Origin: Eucommia ulmoides
Taxonomy: Eukaryota > Streptophyta > Magnoliopsida > Garryales > Eucommiaceae
NCBI GenBank assembly: GCA_016647705.1
Contig: CM028334.1
Coordinates: forward strand, 3,038,001 to 3,102,000
Length of the DNA stretch: 64,000 bases
Reading direction: 5' to 3'
The position numbers were made by a program, and so were the translations under genes. Positions 20,346-31,800 of the stretch are shown here, one piece after another. Within the stretch, counting starts at the first letter, position 1, and every line of letters begins with the position of its first letter. The notes below the pieces were generated by a model that worked only from the letters and a program-made list of their open reading frames with translations, searched no databases and was not told where the DNA came from.

Positions 20346-20929
20346 AAAAAAAATACGAGTCTAAATTGTATACCAAACAAATAATTAAGGTGATGTTTGC
20401 TAAGTGTTTTAATTCTAAGATTTTATTTTTTTTCTCTAAAAAAAATACAAAATGAAAAAAAAAAATATTAGAAACAGTTATGTTTTGTTCCTACAATAGT
20501 TTGTTCTAAAAAGCTAAAAATAATTTTTTGGCCGGAGAGAAATCATTTTAATTGCAGGATATGACTATTATACCCCTAAAAATTACGAAAATATACTTTG
20601 TGATAAAATTAAAAATTCCCTACACTTGTATAAAATTTACAGAGTACAAAATATAATTAAAGACAACCGTTTTTTAGGTCAAAGACATTTTGAAAACAAT
20701 CCATTCTGATTTATTAATAGATAAATAAAATAAAAATAAAATAATGAAATTAGAAAAAATGAAAAATAGTGACTTTTTCCGACAAAAAAAGAAACGGAGA
20801 AAAAACCTTTACTAATCCAACGATCACAATGAAACACGATAAAATACAATGGGAAAAAAAAATCCGAAATCACAATATATAAGCACATTATACATTACAC
20901 ACAAAAATCAACCGTTATAAAATCACCCT
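20346..20929. other. 3' flank of the NRG2-like gene
   Basis: AT-rich DNA that should contain the NRG2-like 3' UTR. A degenerate GTGTTTTAATTCTAAGATTT / TTTTGTTCC stretch suggests an old repeat at 20395-20520. No ORF is supported. Confidence 0.4.
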
Positions 20930-23900
20930 TCATTCATTCGAAACATGCGGTGGCTCTGAAATATACCTCAACCTCCCATAAGTCTCCGAACAATTCTGGG
21001 CAAAAACCGCAAGCACCCTAAAAAGCTCCGGCAAACAAGTCTTGAGACTCGCCACAGACTTCTCCCTCACCTGAACGCACTGTCGCCGGTAAGCATCCTC
21101 CTCCTCCTCCAACCGCTGCTTCAACACCTCCACCGCCGCCTGCCTCTCCATCACCAAATCCTTATCCCCTGCCCGTTCCGGATCCATCTCGTCCACTGGC
21201 GTCCTCTTCTGCAAATACTTATGATGCCAATCCTCAAACTGCCGCCCCCTCTTCAAAACCTCTTTCCGGGTCTCCTCGCACTTATCCCTAAGCTTCATCT
21301 CGTCTGCTTGGTAATGAATTATCGTACTGATTAGGGCTTCGAAGTTGGAAATCGCCCTTCTCGCGGGTTCTTCCGGAAGCTTCTCGAGGTGGTCGTGCCA
21401 GGCGTGTAGGAGGGTTTGGATAGGCGGGTTTTGGGGTCTTTGAGGAGAGGAGACTTTCTCTTTGAGGTTGTTGTCTATGGGGATGAGGTTGAGTTTGAGC
21501 CAGTTGTTGAGGGATTTAACGTAGGATTTTTGATTGAAGATTAGTTTTTCGAACTGGGAACGCCATTCTTGGACAACTGAGGAGAGTTGGACCGTACGCT
21601 CGTGGTGGTGTTCGGTTGTCTCTTTCGCCGAGTTTGAGATATCGAGGGATCTTAGGGCTTCGACGATGTCCGATTGGTTTTTGTGTTGTTCTTCCATTTT
21701 CTCCCACATTGTTGCCATCCTGAAAAGCATTTGGAGAAAGGGGTTAGATTCATAATTTTACTCTAGTTATACGAGAAAATAGTCTCCAGTCTAGAATTGA
21801 AATGATTAGCCAGCTAATTTTAAGGGTTTCAAGAGTTAGGGTTAGATTCATAATTTCAGGTGGGAATTGTTTAAGGACCGTTTGGTTGTTCAAATTATCA
21901 TATTTTTTTATGAGGATTTGAAGAAATATACATTTATTTTAAGTTTTTAAGTTATATCTCACTCACTTATATGAGAAAATAGCATGTGGACTAGAACCGA
22001 AATGGTTAACTAGCTAATTTCAAGTGTTTGGAGAGTCGAGAAAGAGGGTTAGACTCGTAATTTTAAGTGGGTTTGTAGAAAGGCCCGTTTGGTTGTCTGA
22101 ATTATCGTATTTTTTATGAACCAATTTGAATATTTAACCTACGATCCAAAGAAATATACAGTTATTTTAGTTTTAATTTAATTTTGAAAGCTAAATTTTA
22201 CTCCAGTTATACGAAAAAATAACATCTAACTAAAACTGAACTGGTTAATTTTTTTAAGTGTTTTTAATTCTTATAGCCAGACATTCTACAACAGTTCATC
22301 AATTGACTGATTAAAAAATAGTACAATTTGCGAATTAAAGGACAACTACACAGGCCCATAGGGTTTTTTTGGTGGTAATATTCGTATGTTATGCTCCGCT
22401 ATTTTTTGTTCCCATATTTTGGTTTTTGTTCCCGATTTTTGGGGAACAGAAATCAGGTAGGGCATACTAAACAAACAGGGCCTAAGGTAAAACATTTAAG
22501 TGTAAACATTATAAAGAACAGAAAAAAACCCAATTGTTTTAAGAGCAATTTGTATTTTAGTCCTTTCCTAACATAATTTTTAGCCTTTACCGACATTTTA
22601 GTTAACTTTAACTATGATGTCTAAGACACATTCGACATTAACCGAAGGAAAGACTAAGAAATTAAAAATAATTAAGAAAAAAAAGGGGGAATAATAAATG
22701 ATAAGTGAACTATTTTAAAGAGAACAAATTTCCCAAAAAAGGAAAAAGAAAGATAGGATGATCAAAAAGGGTGAACTTTCAAGTCCGAACAGTGGCGGAG
22801 CCACGTTAGGCCGAGGAGTGACTCGAGGCCCCCCAACTTTTGAGAAATTTCATTTTTACCCCGATATTTTTATAAAAATCAATTAAAACCCTAAAACTTT
22901 ACATAAGCCTCCCGATTTATATAATATATAATAAACATCTAAAAAAAATTTAGTCCCCCTCAATCAATTTTCTTAATCAGCACTGAGTCCGAATGAAATC
23001 ACGGGTTCATAAAAATATATTTGGTTTTTTAGGAAAATAAAAAACAAGAGAGGGCAGAGTCTAGACGCATAAACAAGAAGAAAAAAAATCAAAATTGGAG
23101 GCATAAGAACTTACCCATCAACGAGTACAATGAGTTTAGGGTACAACTGTGCATCGCGCAAACGGTTAATCTCAGAGACGGTTGAATCCATGGACTGCAT
23201 GTCGACAATGTACCTGGTATGCAGATGGCTCACAGCCGCTTTGGTTCGTTCTAGTGATTCAGTACTGCTACTGTGTTTCTTTAGCTTATTCAGTGAAGCT
23301 ACTTTCCTCTGATATTCAAGTTTCATCTGCTCACCTGCCTGTTTGGTTATCCATGGATTAGCAAAAACAAAAAATCAGCTTATGAACATAATTGACAAAA
23401 TTAAACTTTAGTTACATTCAACTACTTTTTAGAAACATTTTAGTTACAATTTTTAAGTCATATTCAACTAATTTTTCGGATGTTGATGGCCGAAAAATTA
23501 CGTAAATGTAACTAAAAATGTACACATTTAAAAATGTACGTAAAAATAATTACATGTAATTTAAAAATACACTAAAAAGTCTATAATAACAGTTATATGT
23601 AACTAGTAAAAATTCAGACAGCCAGTGGCTGGACTTTGGCGATTGAAGTCCTAAGGTCCAACAGCGGGTGGCGACAAAGAATGGTGTCGGTGGCAAACAA
23701 TGCAAACCTTTATTGGAAGCATTTGATTGGAGATATAAAGGATCATTGACCATGGGACTAAAACATAAGTCAAAACATAATTAAGGAATTTATACTCAAA
23801 TTAAAATTAAAATATGATAAATTACAGATTAGGCTCTCCAGACCAATTATCCCTACAAAATCTCAATTTTGGTTCAATCACTACATCAACTATATTTTTC

Positions 23901-26331
23901 TTTGACAATTTAATTTATAAAAGAAATATATATATTTAAACATTGAGAGAGCCCATTTTCAAATTTCGCATAGCGGTGTAGAGCCTCTGATTTCTCTGGA
24001 CTGGCCCTGAATGAAGGTGCTTAATTTTTTATGCAATAATAATTTATTCTTTTAATAATATTACCATTTCTACACAATAATATTCTATTAATGGTGATAA
24101 TAATTTATTGGATACGGAATTCAAAAATTGAAATATATAAAAATAAAATAAAATAAATACGTACCTTCACTTCGTCGTAAAGCTTTTTCTCCCATGCTAG
24201 CATCTTGTCTAACACCGTCGCGTGCGTTTCATTTTCCTCGGAATCAAAATCATCTTTCCCATCGTCGGCATTGGGCAAACCTCGGAAGGACCTATTCCAA
24301 GTAATAACTCGCATTACCCTTGCCGAGTGATCAATATGTCCTACACAGGCAATATTACTCTTGTTATAAACACCACCGCATGCAAAAGTAAACATAGTAA
24401 GTGAAAACCCATATCGGGGCAAAAAAATCTAAGGTAGTGTTTGGGAGCACGGAATTGGAGTTTCGGAATTGAATGCATGTAAAAATCTATAAATTTATTT
24501 GAATTCCAATTCCCAAGCTCCAATTTCATGCATCCAAACACTACCTGGGAGCACGAATTGGAATTCAAAATGAAGATATGTAGGTTTTTAGATTTTTACA
24601 TGCGTTCATTTCTAATTCCAATTCCAAAACTCCAATTCTATGCAACTACATGCGTTCATTTCTAATTCCAATTCCAAAACTCCAATTCTATGCAACCAAA
24701 CACTACCTAAGGTTGCGTTTGGGAGCACTGAATTGAAGCCTTGGAATTGTAATTGACTATGAACGCACGTAAATTTTTAAACTTTTTACATAAGTTCATT
24801 TCTAATTCCAATTCCAAGACTCCAATTCCGTGTAAAATTACTTGTGTTCATTTTCAATTACAATTCCAAGGCTTCAATTCCGTGCAGCCAAACACCATCT
24901 AAGGTAGTGTTTGGCCGTAAGGAATTGGAGCCTTGGAATTGGAATTGAAAATAAACACATAAAAATCTAAAAAATTGCACATGTTCAACTTCTGTGCTGT
25001 CAAACACTACCTAACAACATTAGGTAAGGAAAAGGGGAGAAATAATACTTCATCACACTAGTGGAAATTAACAAGTTAATACAGTCGAAATCTGTTGAAA
25101 AAAGGCAGTGTTTGGAAGAATTTTCAAGATTAACAAATGGGTTCATTTCTAATCACGATTCCGATACTTCAATTCCACGCAACCAAACACTACCTAAGGG
25201 ATTTTGCAGGAGGAATATACTGAAGAACCCAAATTGAATTTCATTGTTTATCGGCAATCAGATCCTTTAGCATTAAAAAATAGATTACCAAAATATTATG
25301 AAAATTGGATTATAGTTACCTCGATTATCAGCGAAATTGGAGTGATAATGCAATCTATTTGCCTCGAGCATCTTGGAAACCTCACGAGCACTCTCCGATG
25401 CCTTCAAAAAACAATCATCGAGCTTGGAGAATATTTGCAGCAAGCTCTCACCAGCCACCTGCTTCACTCTTTTTACCACCTTTGGTGCCGCCGGAGGTGG
25501 TGGCTGTGGCTGTGGCTTTGGCTGTGGCTGTGGCTGTGGGGGCAACTCCCCCGCCCTTTCCAGCACCACATCAGCCCCTATCTTCCCACTCTTCCGCCCT
25601 ACACCACCATCGACCTCACTTCTCTTAGAACTTTCCTCACGCATTTTCCTTTCAATTTCTTCTCTTTCTGCTTGATCTTCATCCACTCTAGCCAAGGTTG
25701 GACCAGGCACATTCTCCATGGATGGAAAGAAGAAATCCCAGGAGGCCATGCCCGTCGATAATGGAGGTGGAGGAGGGTGATCACTCTTTGGTGGCGTCCT
25801 TGGAGGAGAGGGTGGCGGCGGCAGAGGCTCCTCCTCCACCTTCTGCCGTGGAATTCCAGTTCTACTCCCACCACCGCCACCGCTACTTTTACTACTCCGG
25901 TGGTGCCTCAATCCGTGAGCACTCTCGGCCTCGATCTCATCCTCGTCCTCCTCCAAAATCGGGTCTGAGTACTTCATGTCGGGCTTGGCCATGGAGATTT
26001 CCGGCATGGAAGTCGCGCGCTGGAGAGGCGAAGAAGTGTACTCGGGGAGGGGAGGGGGAGGAGGTAAGACGGAATCGTAAGGGGGTTGAGGACCACCGGT
26101 CAAGGAGGAGGAGGCGGCGGCAGCAGCGGAGGAGGCAGAGGAGGAGAATTGAACCTCGCCGTGGGCGTAATCGCTGAGGGCAGCGCCGGTGTTCTTGAGG
26201 GATATGGCGTAGGAGGAATGGGCGGCGGCGAAGGCGTTGCGGGCGGAGACAGCATCCTTCATGTACTGCTTTCGGTCCTTGCATCGAGTAACAGTCTCTT
26301 CGTTCTCGATCTTCGACTGCGTGCAACCCAT
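20930..26331 (-). CDS. NRG2-like DUF630/DUF632 protein, N-myristoylation signal
   Basis: Four exons (25320-26331, 24165-24340, 23115-23338, 20930-21719) join in frame to 733 residues. Residues 1-60 are DUF630, starting MGCTQSKIENEETVTRCK; Gly2-Cys3 with Ser6 is a myristoylation/palmitoylation signal for membranes. Residues 60-290 are low complexity: Ser/Ala runs, PPPPPLPEY, Gly-Gly runs, and a PQPQPQPKPQPQPPPP tract. Residues about 295-680 are DUF632, with HYHSNFADNRGHIDHSARVM, ITWNRSFRGLPNADD, THATVLDKMLAWEKKLYDEV, AAVSHLHTRYIVDMQSMDST and LNNWLKLNLIPI, all strongly conserved. The C-terminus is coiled coil ending at SEPPHVSNE. Arabidopsis NRG2 of this family regulates nitrate signalling; other members are uncharacterised, and this one looks closest to the AT1G52320 group as I recall it. 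Introns carry MITEs and repeats. Confidence 0.93.
21875..22360. mobile_element. Two family A MITE copies in the last NRG2-like intron
   Basis: A left end TAAGGACCGTTTGGTTGT begins at 21875 (body to about 22075, right end lost). A second left end GGCCCGTTTGGTTGTCTGAA begins at 22082 and runs to AAAGGACAACTACACAGGCC at about 22358. Bodies share TTATACGA..AAATAACAT and AACTGGTTAA with each other. The second copy seems to have inserted into, or recombined with, the first. Confidence 0.7.
22790..23010. repeat. hAT-end-like fragment in an NRG2-like intron
   Basis: CAGTGGCGGAGCCACG at 22791 matches the end type known from many plant hAT elements and is followed by CTCGAGGCCCCCCAAC. The opposite end was not found close by; related text (CTGGACTGGCCCTGAATG) appears at about 23997 in the next intron. 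Truncated or diverged. Confidence 0.45.
23395..23780. repeat. Dispersed repeat, copy 2 of 2, in an NRG2-like intron
   Basis: It shares GGACTTTGGCGA, CTAAGGTCC, GATTGGAGATATAAA and TTTTTAAGTCATATTCAACT with 3415-3905 in the same order. It lies in the intron between exons 2 and 3 of the NRG2-like gene. Confidence 0.65.
24433..25194. mobile_element. Head-to-tail array of five family B MITEs in NRG2-like intron 1
   Basis: Successive copies start GGTAGTGTTTGGGAGC or similar and end CCAAACACTACC. They span about 24433-24545, 24546-24707 (left end lost, with a 48-bp internal duplication), 24711-24899, 24903-25011 and 25104-25194. Copies 2/3 and 3/4 are separated by a single TAA, the target-site word, so neighbours share one duplication. 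The bodies carry GGAATTGGAATT and ATGCGTTCATTTCTAATTCC. Confidence 0.85.
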
Positions 26332-27892
26332 CGGATTTTGCTAGTTTCTCTACGACTATATATACATATATATATATGGCTGAAGAGAGGGAAAATTTGA
26401 GATCTGATCAATAAAGGGTGGTACTTTACAGACAGAGAATTAAGGTTTGATGGGCTGAGGATGAAGTTCTTCCTGTACAGAGAGAGAGAAAGAGAGCGAA
26501 TAAGGTAGGAATAAAGAGGCGAAGGTTGAGAAATAAGAAGAAGGGGGTTTTAACACTTTGCAGCCCTGAAGTTTGACCATTATTTCATTTTGGTCCCCAT
26601 AGTTGCAATTCAACACATAACAACAAGGACAACAACTAAGTTTTTGTCCCAATTAAATACGATCCGCTACATGAATCCATTTACATCATAGTGAACAATC
26701 AATTGCCATCTCCACAGTCAGGTTAAATGTCATCAAATCAATTCTAATAACCTCGTTCCAAATCTTCTTAGGCCTACTTCTACTTTTAGTATAATATCCT
26801 AAAATGCCATAATCATCCTACTTAGTCCAAATCACAAGTTTATAACAATTTTGAAAGACAAACAGTTAACTGGCATATACCAAGACTTTATGGACATTTG
26901 CAATCTTTTTAGTTCCCTCTTTAAAAAATTCAACAAAAACTCTCTCTCTCTATATATATATATTGGTGAGCGTTTGGACGAGAAGAAGAATGAGAAAAAA
27001 AGAGAGAGTTGAAATTATCCACTAGTCTCTTAAAAACAGGCAAATGCATTGGAGGTGATGGATTATAGTGTATCCCATATGGACCAAAGTAAGCTTTTGG
27101 TCAAACTTCAAGGGAATAAAATTTTTGTCTGTTTAAATTAAACAAAGATATTTAAAAATGTATAGAATTAATTTTTCATCCAATTTTTTAATGAAATAGA
27201 CGAAATTATCCATTTATTATAATTTACAATTTAATTTTTTATTATAAACATTTTTTAAAAAAATAAAAGAAAGGTATAAAAAACTTCATCTATTTCATAA
27301 AAAAAATATATAGAAAAAATTTAATTCCATTTATTTTTAAGTATATTCCGTTGATTTACACACACCGAAAAAAAAACCCAACTAATTAATCACTTTGTTC
27401 AAAAGTATAAGTAAGTAAAATATAATTTTTTGAAGTGGAGAGGAGTAAAGTGATAATTAAATAAAGTAGGAGGGGATGAAAGACAATTTACCTAGATAAA
27501 TACAAAACAAAATACCTCATCAAAACGGCGCCGTTTGTCTGTTGTAAGCCATTGCCTCCCTCCGAGTAAGCACTACGCATCTGATGCGACATCGAGAGGG
27601 GTCCACAAAAGAAAGAGATAATAATGAAAAGAGAATAAATAATATGATTAATTTCAGGATAGTGGAAAATTAAATCAATGCTCCAAGATTTGCTTTCTTC
27701 AAGAAGTTTTTTTTTTTTTTTTAAGAAAAAAAAATATAGGTTATTGTTTTTGCCATATGTGGGAGAAAAAATTATTGATTATGTAAATAAAAAGATATAT
27801 ATATTGGAGTTAAAAGAAAGTAAAAAGGAAGATTATATAATTCACATATATAATTTATTATTTATTCTTAAAAATTGCATTTTTTTTTATAC
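26332..27892. other. Upstream region of the NRG2-like gene and intergenic DNA
   Basis: The first 200 bases are the likely promoter and leader: a TATATATACATATATATATA stretch at about 26357 and a GA-rich run (GAGAGAGAAAGAGAGCGA) at 26480. The rest is AT-rich with T- and A-runs. At 27530-27600 an ACGGCGCCGTTT palindromic word stands out. No gene was recognised. Confidence 0.45.
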
Positions 27893-28055
27893 CCACTAGT
27901 TTTTTCACACCACACAGGATGTGAGACTAATCTCGTTCGGAATGCGTGGTTGTCCCTCCCAACAAGTTTTTTTTCGTAGGTTCAAATCTCTAACCTTATA
28001 GATCCCTTAACTGTTTTAATTCAAACGGGTCTTACCACTTGAGTTACAATATATT
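27893..28055 (-). mobile_element. tRNA-derived SINE family C, copy 1
   Basis: On the minus strand it begins TAACTCAAGTGGTAAGACCC, a box A match, with box B-like AGATTTGAACCT about 50 bases on. Then follow TTGTTGGGAGGGACAACCAC and a tail towards A-rich sequence. Copies lie at 40970-41155 and 52936-53105. Confidence 0.7.
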
Positions 28056-28319
28056 GATCTAGAAATCGCATATTTATTATTCACTAAAACGAATTTTTAG
28101 TGAATAATAATAATAATAAAAAAAAAAAAATGTGTTTTTTCTAGAGTTTAGCTTATAATAGCAAATAAGTGGCCCTTTTGGGCGACCAATCTTAAGATTC
28201 TAGCTTGCATGTGAAGACTCGAAGAAGGCTCCTTTATTTTGTGTGTCTATGAGTTGTCACTAGGGTCCATCTATGGTGAAAATTTTTCTGTCTTTTGGCC
28301 TATTGCTACTTTTAGGATG

Positions 28320-28865
28320 TTGCCAATTGAAAATTACACCTTTGACTATCAAAGTTTGGGATGGGCGTCTAATTGCCCCCTTATTGTTTTTTTTTTTTTA
28401 AAAAAACAAAAAAAACACCCACATTAGACCCTAAGATTTGGGCTTCATGGCAATTTAGTCCAATTGTTAAATGGAAAGGTGCACGTGACATTAATTTTAT
28501 GGATAATTTTGTCACTCCGAATACAACTAATCTCACAGGGACAATTTAGACACTTACAACAAATTCAATGGTGCAAAATATAATTTTTATTTTCTTCTCA
28601 TTACCAAGAAAACCCTATTGTTTCTCTCTTTCGCAACACAAGCCGCACCGTCGTTGGTCGACAGTTCACCAATGAAGTCTTAGCTCTACGGCATCTCGCC
28701 ATTTTTGTCTAGATTTTAACAAATCGTTAATAATTGGGCAAAAATTGACAATAAACCCAAACCTTGGTGTCAACTATGTTTTTCAAACCACCATAACCAA
28801 TTAGACACCTACCCCCAAAGTCAAACTTTAACGGTCAAAAGTATAATTTTCCAAATTAGTTGAGA
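28320..28865. mobile_element. Inverted-repeat element next to the METTL22-like stop codon
   Basis: The left end (GAAAATTACACCTTTGACTA, TCAAAGTTTGGG, GTCTAATTG) and the right end (AATTAGACACC, CCCCAAAGTCAAACTTTAAC, GGTCAAAAGTATAATTTTCC) are inverted relative to each other over about 55 bases. The centre has no ORF. The right end lies 13 bases from the METTL22-like stop, so it probably supplies part of that gene's 3' UTR. Confidence 0.65.
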
Positions 28866-28877
28866 AAGAATTTTCAC

Positions 28878-31800
28878 CTAAAGGGTGATCTTCCTGTGCT
28901 TTATCCGCCAAAGCTCGACATCGTTTCCTCTGTTGTACTCTCTAACGTATTGTGGAATCTGCATAAGATCGATAGGTTCACCCACAAAGCAAGAATATTG
29001 ATTTTCAGGCTCGTCGAACACTGCATAATGGATGGTGAAAACGATATCATTAGTTGAAATTAACTATTACGTATAGTGAATTAGTTAAATTTGACTTAAA
29101 ACAGTATATAAGCCGAAGAGGGATTGCAGCAGTTAGTTACCTTCATCTTGGTCGTTTTTATTTAGATAGCTTTGGAAGAGTGAATACCCATTTGCAACAA
29201 CGTCAAGATCGTCGATACTGAAGTTGTATCGCTTTTCCAGTGCCAAGTAAAGCACCTGCAATATATGAGCAAGCGAGAGAGAGTTAGGGCCCGTTTGGTT
29301 GCCCTTCAATTTGCAAATCGTACTATTTTTCAAATAGTCAGTTTAGGAATTGTCATGCTCCAGTATTTGATTGAAAAAATAAAAAACAGTAGCTAGCTAA
29401 ACATTTTAATTCTAATACCAATGTAGTTTTCATCCCAATGCTTTGGTAGATCGCTTAGCCCCGTTTATCTTCGGCGCAAGAGCGTTCGATCAGTAAGCTA
29501 TTACGCACTGAATTGGACGAATTATTTGAAGAGGATCGTTTAACAATAGCAGGAGCGTGAAAAATGCAGCCTTTCTTATCACAATCCTTTTTCATAGCTG
29601 AAGTATTTACTGGTTCTCCAGGAAAATATTTTGGTCACTGATGCCTCCCGTAGGAGTCCCGGGCCGTATCTCAGTCTCGGACCAGTTCCAAGAGTTGGGT
29701 TGTTCGTCCATTAAAGCAGTACGTGGGCGTTAGAACATTGAGAAAACCTTTCCCTAGTACGAGAGGACCGGGTGTACTAGTTATCGTGGCCACGGTAAAC
29801 GTGGGGTAGCCAAATGCGGAGGGGATAACTAGTGAAAGTAGTTGGACGTTGTTTTCTTATGTAATTGGAGTAAAATATAGTTTAAAATTTAACTAAAAGG
29901 AATATATAAATTTGATTAAATTATAGGTAAATAGAGAAATACATAGATCAATTCATCAATAATAAGATAATTTAGATACTCAAACAGGGCCCTAGTTTCT
30001 TTCCAATCAAGCCCCTAAAGTTAGAAGATAGTAGCAATTAAGTCCTTCAATTTGTTTCTCTGTTCCTAACACCAAAATAACTAAGGGTCATTTTTGTCAT
30101 TTTACCCTCCCTCTCCTCCATTTTAGGGCTAAACAGAACAATCTCTAAGATTTGTTGGTTGTGTTACTTGTGTAATTAACAGAATGGACCTATTTGACAC
30201 TAGGGGAAAACTTAGGGACCAAAAGTGTAATTTACACAGACACCCCCCCCAACCCCCCCACCCCTTCCAAAAAACATGATTTTGTCATCCATATTAGTTA
30301 CCTTATCTGGACTCTGAGACATTATCCTCTCCAGAATTCCAAAGAATGCATGAGTCAGTTCATCACTGTAAATTACATCAGCAGCAACAATCAATGAAGC
30401 TCTCTGGATTTCTTCAGTTTCCCATGAGCTCCAAAAACTATACCTGGATGACATGAACATAAACCTAAACTTCAATTTCTTCAAAATTAGGGAAAAATTT
30501 ATTTTTGGTCCCTAATGTATGGGGCAGATTTGTCGAATTGAACATTTGGTCCCTCAAGTTTTACATTTGTTTCAATTCCTGAAAATAGAAAACGTTGTTA
30601 ATGAGTTTGAATAAAAAAATAGACTGTGCTTAGTATGTGGTCTTCTACTGTTTTGACATTTCATCACTTCACTAAATCAAATACGTTTTTTCTTAATTTT
30701 TCCCTAACAATGATTTGTTTGAAGAATGAGAGAGAAGCCTAAATAGCTGTTATGAAAACGTTTTAGATTTAGTTGAGTGACAAAATGACGAAAAATACTT
30801 ATATTAGAAAGTCACGTGTTGAGAATAACCCATTTTTCTTTCAAAATCATTAACAAAGTTTCAAATTTTGCGGAATTGAAACAAATGTGAAACTTGAGGG
30901 ATCAAATGTAATTTTCCCCTGAAATTATCTAATCATAGAAATTGGCGAAAACCAAGAATCTTTTTTTTTTTGAATTACCTTCCTTGATCTTGAGTTTTTT
31001 CTACCACTAGTTGAGGTGGCCATGAATCCCTCCAATCAAGTTCACGAACATAAACCGAAGATTGAGATTGGATCAACTTAGAGTTAAGTTCAACATTCAT
31101 AGCGCAGTTGTCAAGGACGTCACGGCCAACGTCTGAAGAAAAAATGTGGCGTAAATAATGGAAAAATGATGAGTTTGTGCAAGAGGATGGAATAAATTCG
31201 TTCAAACGATAGGAAATGATAGATAAATTGATAAATAAGAGTCAAATCGCAACTAGCAGCATGATTTTGCAGTGCTTAAATCACAATGTTATGCTAAAAA
31301 TGGTTATTAACAGATACCACTTGATGAACTTTAAGGGTCCGTTTGGTTGTCCTTCAATTCACATATTTTAGTTCTGGTTCTGATAGATTACTCTCTTATT
31401 TCCCGATGGTTGGATTTTTTAGGGTTGAACGATTTTTTGCGATGAATCAAATGAATGAATGATGAGAGAATGGAGATGGTGGCTTTAAGTATGGAGGGAA
31501 AAGCCCTCGCATGGTACCAGTAAGTAGAAGACAAGTTACGACTTCGTACCTGGATGGAGTTCAAATTGGCTGTCCTGAATCGATTTCGATCGAGTATGGA
31601 AGGATCGGTGTGCGAAAAGTTCTTGGCCATCCGACAAGAGACCACCGTTGAAGACTATCAAGAGCGCTTCGAGATCTTAGCTTCGCCTTTGAAGGGATTG
31701 CCGAATGAGCACCTATCTCAATGGCCTCAAACCATCGATCCGAGCAGAGGTTAGGTTGCTGAAACCTAATGGCTTGATCGAAATGATGAAGGTCGCTCAA

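Noticed and set aside
25204..26177. Several long plus-strand open frames opposite the NRG2-like first exon
   Set aside because: They are composition shadows of the proline- and serine-rich minus-strand exon, whose protein has clear DUF630/DUF632 homology and correct splice phases.
27678..27899. 73-codon frame next to a T-run
   Set aside because: Low-complexity AT-rich translation without any family signal.
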